From the NCBI GenBank assembly GCA_012934845.2, contig WNNJ02000528.1, positions 1-64,000 of the forward strand: a DNA stretch of 64,000 bases, read 5' to 3'. The notes below the pieces were generated by a model, which had not been told where the DNA came from, made no database searches, and saw only the letters and a program-made list of their open reading frames with translations. A program made the position numbers and the translations under genes. This DNA is from Pomphorhynchus laevis. Lineage: Eukaryota > Acanthocephala > Palaeacanthocephala > Echinorhynchida > Pomphorhynchidae. Within the stretch, counting starts at the first letter, position 1; every line of letters starts with the position of its first letter. Below, in pieces: positions 25,201-34,200 of this stretch.

Positions 25201-28200
25201 ACAACTTGTGTGCGTGTTTTGGACAGGAAGTCAGAGTCGTATTTCGTAGGTGCTAGGCTTCGACAGCACCTATTCGCTGTTGTCAAACTAGCAACCTTTA
25301 TTTTATCTTTAAAACTTCGATCATGTATTAAACTATGAGAATATGAACTTTGGACAATGATTGCATGAAAGATGGCGGTGCATGCGATTGAATTGGTTAG
25401 AATCTTCGTCATCAGAGAGGATCTCGAATCAAATCCGTTGATTCTTCACATTAAATCATTTTGGTTAAGGTGTCTAGGATACATTCTGAGGATGCTCATG
25501 AAACGTCTTTTGAGTGAAGTATTTCAAGCTGAGCTTTCTGGAAGATAACCTTAACGTAGTTAAGACATTGGCATCTATAAAATGCCTTTTAAGTGAAGTA
25601 TTTCAGGCTGAGCTCTCTGGAACAAATAATTAAAATTTTTGGACCTTGATATCCTTCTAGTTAGAGGGATCAAATATTAAAATTCACTGCGGAAAACTTC
25701 AGGTTATCCAAAAGGAAAGCTATGGTTTGAAAGTGCGAATCACATAAATCAGCTGTACATCACACTGTTGTGGAATATATTTTCGATAAATTAGAGAAGA
25801 CTGAATAATATCGTGATTTTTGAACTCTTTGAATTTTTTGACTATTTCCACTTCTTAGAATTTATCCCGTTTTGCGGGGTAAATAGAATTTAAATAATTA
25901 AATAATAAAAACTAAATAAATATAAAAATTAATTGTTGTAATATTTAATATAATTTATATCAAGTTAACATTTAAAATTAAAGTTTAAAATAAAAGTCAA
26001 TTTTTATGAATTGACTAATAAATAATATGTGATGTATTCGAATAAGTAATAATTGAGGTTATTAGGAATAACTGTTATGTTATCATGTTTCAGCTTCCAT
26101 ACCTCGACTCAACATTGCAGAGGACCAAATACGTGATAACGACGTATTTCCTTTGATTAAATTTGTGATGAATATTGAAAAAAACATTAGTAATCAAAAT
26201 TAGCGATAAAACCATATAATACTCAATTATAAAATAAAAAGTTAAATGAATTAAAAAAATAATTAATAAATTAAATGTGATTAAATAAAAATACTATAAA
26301 ATAATCGAATATTCAGAAATATAAAATTATATGCAGTATAACAAAACATCCACGTCTGTCTAATAATTGAGAAATTGAAAACAATCGAGAACACGTTAAA
26401 AATTATGCATATGACAAAATTTTAATAATTACATACATTTTAAGGAGCACTTAAATGTAAAAAAGAACAAAGAAGCAAATGTTTGCTTCAGTATTACGTT
26501 GAAGACTAAATATATTAGTGCAAAATAACTTTATTAGTAAATTTAATAATAAATAATTATAAAAAAATAAATAATTGTTGTATAAGATTTCATATAATTT
26601 ATATCAAGTTGACATTTAAAGTCGAAATTAAAAATAAAAGTCAATTTTTGTGAATTGACTAATAAATAATATAAGATGTATTCGAATAAGGAATAGAGGT
26701 TATCAGGAAGAACTGTTATATTAACCGACTAATATGTTAACAAATAATAATAAAATATAATAAAATGATAACTGATGTTTATCAATTATTTAAATTTGGA
26801 ATTTTGAGCAGGATCAATCTAAGTATTGATCAATCAATCTATTCTACGTATAAATTTAAAATAATGTAAATAAAATTCAAAAAATTAAATAATAAATAAT
26901 TATTTATAATAAATAATAAATAATTGTTGTATAAGATTTCACATAATTTATATAAAGTTGACATTTAAAGTTGAAATTTAAATTAAAAGTCAATTTTTGT
27001 GAATTGACTAATAAATAATATAAGATGTATTCTTATTGTACCAATTCCTCTCGATGGTATTGATTGTAACATCAATTGACTCATTACCACAACTTCTTTC
27101 AATGCCCGTTGTTCATGTAAGCTAGGGATCGCGACTGCGTTGAATTTTTCTGTCAGGAGATTGATAAACTGACCGCTGGTACTGCATTTTGGAAGTTTCA
27201 TATGATTTGGAACCCAGCTTATCACTGTCATATACATGTCCTCGATCAAATTATCGTAATTTAAATTCTCCCGACGCTGTCCCACCACGACTGGTTCATT
27301 AGATGTATCGACTGTTGAAAGATGACAATTTAAATTGCCAAGGGGCACACTATCTAACTTCATAGACATCATATTTGGACACGTATTTTGGCAACAAGCT
27401 GCTCTGCAGTTGACACATGCTGTTTTATTTTTCGCACACCGACATCCTTTGCATCTTGCAGCATTACCGTTGCATGTACAGCACGGGGCAATATTACTCG
27501 GCTTACCCTTCGTCATGGAATGTTTAGAAATTGTATGTTTATTGTATGTTTATCAGAAACTGTATGTTTATCAGAAACCAAATTTTTTAAAGGTCAATAA
27601 TAATAAATAATTGTTATAATAGATTTCATATAATTTATATAAAGTTGACATTTAAAGTTGAAATTTAAAATAAAAGTCAATTTTTGTGAATTGACTAATA
27701 AATAATATAAGATGTATTCGAATAAGGAATAGAGGTTATTATATAGAACTGTTATGTTAACTGACTAATATGTTAACAAATAATAATAAAATATAATAAA
27801 ATAATAACTGATGTTTATCAATTATTTAAATTTGTTAAAATCAATCTACGTATTGTTCAATCAATCTATTCTACGTATAAATTAAAAAATGTAAATAAAA
27901 TTCAAATAATTAAATGATCAAATAATACAAAGAAGCAAATGTTTGCTTAAATATTACGTTGAAGACTAAACATATTAGTGATCAACGTACTCAAATACAT
28001 TGAGCACTTGTGTACTCAAGTTTACTGCTAAGAAAATTAGTAGCATTATACATTAGTGCTCAAATTTATAGATTTTGGAAGTAAGTTAACATGGAATTAA
28101 TAATAATCAATTATTATTGATCATCACTAATAATCACTAATATTCGTCGAATAATTCTATTGGACGAATAGAATTAAACTATATACAACAAAATTATATA

Positions 28201-31200
28201 ATGCGTGCGCCGGCACGCATTTGCAACGTAAAAATAAATCTTTTTTAGAGAAATTAATTTTGTTCTAATTTAATTTTTACAAATTTTGCTTATCGACTTA
28301 AACTATCAGAGATGGAAACAAATTTGTTTTATTTTATGACAGAAGGAAAGAGATGGTCGTTTAGTTCAACATAATAATAAACATTTTTGTTTATTGACGA
28401 ATAGTCGATTTATCGATAATAATTTTATAACTTTTATGTTTTAAGATAACTCTGGCTTATAAACAATTGTTTTAAAAGTTGACAAGCGAGGAAACATAGT
28501 TTATTCAATGAATTTTCGAATGCAACTGCATTTATCATTAGATTGTATATTTTTTAACTTTAAAAAATTGTCTTGGTGAATTTCAAGATAGTCTGGTTAT
28601 GAATGCAGTTGCATTCAAAAATTCATTGAATAAAATGTTTCCTCGCTCGTCAACTTATAAAACAATAATTTGATACATTTGCAGAAATTTATCCGCAACA
28701 ACATCCTCAATTTGAGAATATAACATTATATTTTCAAAAATATTTGTCTACAAGTTTTATGGGTAAGGCCGAATATTAAGTTACATGTTAATATAACCTA
28801 ATTTTAGGTTTATATGTTAATATTAGGTTTTATGACTAAGGCTAAAGGTTATTTTATGATGACTAATGACGCCTCAAGGAATTCATAATCGGATGAGAAG
28901 TTTAATTTGTATATTTTTATTGGTCAAATTGATTACTAAGCATTTAATTATGCAAAAATATTAAATATTTCGATTATGAAATATGTACATAACAAAAACT
29001 GAAATTTAAAATAATATTTCAGTTTCTTCTATTTTAAAAATATCTCAGCATAAAAATATAAATTAATACCGATTGCGAATTGATCTTAAATCCAAGCAAG
29101 TGACTTAGTAATGATTGATCGGCATTGAATGCATGAAGCAGATCGCAGTAAATATTATGATCGTCAATATTACTTTCCGTAGATTCCAAAATCACATCAA
29201 AAACTCGATTAGGATCCAAATTAAAGAAGCCTGTTAAAACTGGTTATTTTTTATACAATGATATAAAAACGAACCTATCAAGGAACAGATTGCATTTTTA
29301 ATTTCGGAAACCGTATACGTATTATTGCTGTTCAAGTGAAGGAGTAAAGTAATAAGTTTGGAATAACCTTCTGATTCTTCTCGAAAAAGATTAAATTTCT
29401 GTTGTTTGTAGCTAATAATAGAGGTAAATCGGCATGTACATACATGAAACATTTAGATATTTAGCAAGTATATTAGTAGGGAAAAATATTTAATAAATTA
29501 ATTACAACTTTGGATATAAAAAGAAAATCGATAAATAATTTAATTAATATAATAAAAACATTATAATAATATATAATAATATAATATAAATAATATATAT
29601 TATTATTTATAATATATATAAATAATATAATTTAATAATATAATTAATTATTTATGATTAATATAATTTTTATTTTAAAATACAATGGATATACAATTAT
29701 GTATATTCCAACATTTAAATAAAGTTGATTTGCTGTGGGGATTTCCTTTGTATAAGAGTATTAACAACTTTAGATGTAAAAAAGAAAATCGATGTAATTT
29801 TCATTTTAAAGTACAGTTTTGAATACTGCAGATAGATGTCTTCTGTACATTCCAATATTCTTAAATAAAGTTGATTTGCTGTGGGAATTTCCATTGTATA
29901 AGAGTATTAACTAGGATATAAACAACATGGTCGATAAGTTAAATTGTTATTTTTATAGATTTGTCGTTTACAAAAGTGATTTATGTAGATTTCGCTATAG
30001 AGCATTTTCAATTTTAAGTTTAGCAGTAGAAAAATCTATATTTTAAAAATGATCATATGTTATTTTATAATGTAATAAAACGCTAAAATATAAATTAGAA
30101 AAAATAGATATAACGCTGTAAATCTATTTAAAAAAGATTCTATCGGCATGTAGTTGCGATTTTGATGTTTTAACAAATTTCTATTTAAACATTTTTTAAT
30201 TTTAATTTCTAATAACTTTTAATTAGGGATGTTACAAAGATAGTTTGTAAGATCTTTAAATCTAACCTTTAGATTCTACAAAAAAAATTAAAATTTACTC
30301 CTACTGTTTATCGAAGAGTGGACAATGAATTAATCACATTATATTTAGAATCTAATATTATTATATTAATCTAAATATTAATTAAAGTATAAAATATATA
30401 TTTTATAAAATATATTTATGAATATAAGAATATAATTTACAATAATTTGTGGTTTGTAAAATGGGTACACTAATCAGTGATAATCTCCAATTGCAACGGG
30501 GTTTAATTTAGTTTTACAATTCATTTATTGGAAATAACAAAGCATCATAAAAATATGTACAACAGCAAATAAACTTCTGAACGTTATCCTAAAGGGTTTA
30601 TTGGAAATAACTTCTTGCTAACAAATAGACTGCTCTCAGAATACTTTCAGCATGTGATACTTAATATTTAATTGTCTCAGTTGCTTTTAGTTTCTTAATA
30701 AAAGAAATAAATTTAATAAAAAAGTCTAAAAAATTATCAGTTAATCCTTATGCGATATTAAATCTTCCAATTGAGGTCATGCTGTAAAAAAATCTGCTTT
30801 CAAATCGTGATACATGTTGATACGATTGATATCACGATATCAATCGTGATATGCATGCTGTTTATTTAAATGGAACTCTTAATATAAAGGAACTGGTTGA
30901 TTTTATAAAATTTATGTGAAGGGAGCAAAAGCAATGGTCAATGTAGCAGTTGCATTAAAGCATGCGTATCGTGAGTTTTTTTAAAAGCATGCGCAATTTT
31001 TCTAAATTTTTAACTTCAGAATTCATAACTTCTTTAGATAAATTAATCTCAAGCAATTAATCTAAAATGTCTTTCTTTTATTTTATCTAGTTTCAAATAT
31101 TTTGTAGTACCTGCTCCGATCCTTAAATTAGAAGATTCATAATAAGATTAAGACTTGGTGTCGTTTATTTTATTGAATAATCATCCATTCCGGCGGATGA

Positions 31201-34200
31201 ATACGACGAGCTGTTTGATTCGTTTAGATTGCCGCACAAATAAATCCATATCATAAGACTGGAGATTTAAAATAAATAAAAATTTAAATAAATTATAATA
31301 TATTATAATAAATAAAAATTCATATATTATTATAATAATATATTATTATATATGATATTTATATACAACATTTGGATATTATATATAATATATTATTATA
31401 TTATATGATTTAAAACTCTTAATAAAAGTTAATGCGGTAATTGTTCAATAGAAAACAGCCTTTAGTTTTGATCATTTCATTATCATTATGGTTTGCATTA
31501 TGAATGGTTTGTACTTTTTAATGTCGGTGTTAGAGGGTATAAAATCTAAATTAAGGATTGTATCACCAATAGAGATCATTGACTAGTATTTAATCAAAGT
31601 TTTAAAAAGCAATCAATACATACAACATTCTGGTTTTCAACTTTACAAATTTCTGATTTATGCTTTCCGGAGACGGAATCAATTGGGCATCAGCCAGAGT
31701 CTGAAAGTCCAAGCATTCCTTCAAGTCTGTGACAGAAATTAATTCCTATAATTAACAAACTGCAGACTGAAATAAACGATATCGAAATATTTACAGAAAT
31801 AGCAGCGATCAGTTGTGGTAAGATTTTGCTGTATTCGGCATTTTGTATAGATTCACATTCTGTTATGAAATAAATAATTGTCAAATTGAAGTTAGAAGCA
31901 GGTGACTGTACCAATAATATTGAGCGCAGATATCACCGGGACCTGGAATAGGGACAACATCACTTAGTGTAATTTGTTGAAAATAAATAATTCCTTTTTT
32001 AAATAATTTGTATAGACCTATCTCAATTTCAAAATTTGCATATTAAAATTTAAAAGGAACATCTTTTGATTATTTGATTTAATTGATTGTTTGATTTTAA
32101 TCGAACAATCTACTCATATTGAGCAAAAAATATTTATTATAAAATTATTTGTTTAAAACTTCAAGTGATATTAATGTTGTTTAATCGACTATCATAAATC
32201 TTTGTTGCAAAAACCAATTTGTTCTTAAATTTAAACAACTTATCTAATTAGCCAAGTTCATCGCGGCCAAATTTTGTTATTTATCGAGAACAAATTTGGT
32301 TACTTATCGAGAACAAATTTTGTCACTTATCGTAAACAAACTTTGTTACTTATCGAAACCAAATAAAAAAATCATAAAAATCATTTCAAAATTAAAAAAA
32401 AGATTTTATTTTGCCTAATTTAATTTTATATAATCTACTTAAAAGCGTTTAGAATTTCAAACCATCTAAATGAATATTCAGCTAGGGCAATCAAACAAAT
32501 TGAGAAAACCATCTACTTTATTACGATAATCACCAATTGGTGATAACAACTATTTAGTTCATAATATTTTTTATATGTTTAAAAATATTGAAAAATAATT
32601 TTATATGAAAATTCTTTTTTGTAAATGGTTCTATTTATGTATAGAAAATTTCATTTTCAATGCAGAAACATATTTTAATATGTTTTACAATGCAGAATTT
32701 TACAATGCAGAAACATATTAAAATATGTTTCTGTGTAGAAAATTAAAACATCTAAATACTGTAACTAGGTTATCAACTGAAAACGAGTTTAGTAATTGAC
32801 AAATTATTATAATTGACCTGTGTATTCGTACACAGATGCCATCATAACATAAATAAGATTTCAAAAAATATAGAATACTAAGATATAATATGCAATATAT
32901 TTCTATTAATTTTGCATATTAATTTGAAAAATAAATAAATTATTTTTTTAATTTAAATATCTAGCCAATTTAGCTTCATTCATCCCTAACACTCACTGGC
33001 ATACTTATAACTAAATCCTTGATCGCTCCTCTTCGCTAGGCAACATTAGTCCCCATGATTATTCGTCATTTCTTCAGAAAAAAGTATCGACGTTGCTCTC
33101 TCACACCCCGCTCCCCATACTGACCAGCTCTGCTCCGCACAGCCTCATCCTCCCGAAACACTTTCATCTTTTTCGTGTCTCACCTGCCGAAGTCTCATCT
33201 GTCCTCATGTCTTTGCCGAACAAAACCTCACCTGTCGATCAATGCTTACCAACATACTTAAATCCATATGCTCATCGATATCACCTTTTCTCACAACCTT
33301 GTTTAACTCGTCCATCCGCAGTCGTATCTTCGCTTCACACTAGAAATCCGCAATCGTTCGTCCCATCCTAAAGAAACAATCGCTCGGCCCATCCCTTCCT
33401 TCTAGCAATCGCCCAATTTCACAACTTCCTACTCTTTCTAAGCTCTTAGAACGCCTTATCTTAATACAGATCAACGCTTATCTCTCCTCATCCAATCTGT
33501 ACCCTCCTTTCCAATCCGCTTTCCGGTCTATTCACTCCACAAAAATCGCCTGCATGGGACTTTACAACGACCTACTAATTTCTCGAGACAACGCTCTATA
33601 TAATGTTCTCATACCTCTAGACCTCTCCGCCACATTCGACATTGTCGACCACTCCGACCTCCTTTCTCGCCTTCGTTATGATTACTGCTTGTCTTCCTCC
33701 TCCGACACAAATTTGCATCATATCTATCCGAACGTTCCTTTCGCGTCTGTTCTAATTCATCATCCTCCCCTCCCATCCCTATTTTTTGCGAGGTCCCGCA
33801 AGGTTCAGTCTTAAGTACCCTGCTTTTCTCTCTTCTGCTTGGCGATCTCTCTCCGTTTATCAAACCTTTCTCCTTTAACATCATGCAATACACCGATGAC
33901 ATCCTCAAAAATGCTCATGCACCCGCACATCGCATACATGATATCGACATTTCTGCATCCAACTGTCTTTCTTCTATCTACAAACTTCTCTCCAATCTCC
34001 ACCTTGTTCTAAACCCCGACGAGTCCAAAATAATGTGGATCCTCCTCCGTAAACAAACCATATCTCCTCCCACTCTATCATTTGCCTCATCGATCAACCC
34101 CATAGTACACCATCTCACTTTCTCAGGCTTCCATTTTGATGATCACCTTTCCCTTAAACCCTTCGTCCGTGACAAGGTCCGCTCGTCTAACTTAATTCTC

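Noticed and set aside
27335-27610. Two plus-strand open frames over the CXC region
   Set aside because: They are antisense to the CXC zinc domain of B2, which has clear conserved Cys spacing.
28251-28462. Possible small gene in the spacer after the family 1 tail
   Set aside because: Open frames are very short, AT-rich, and match nothing known to me.
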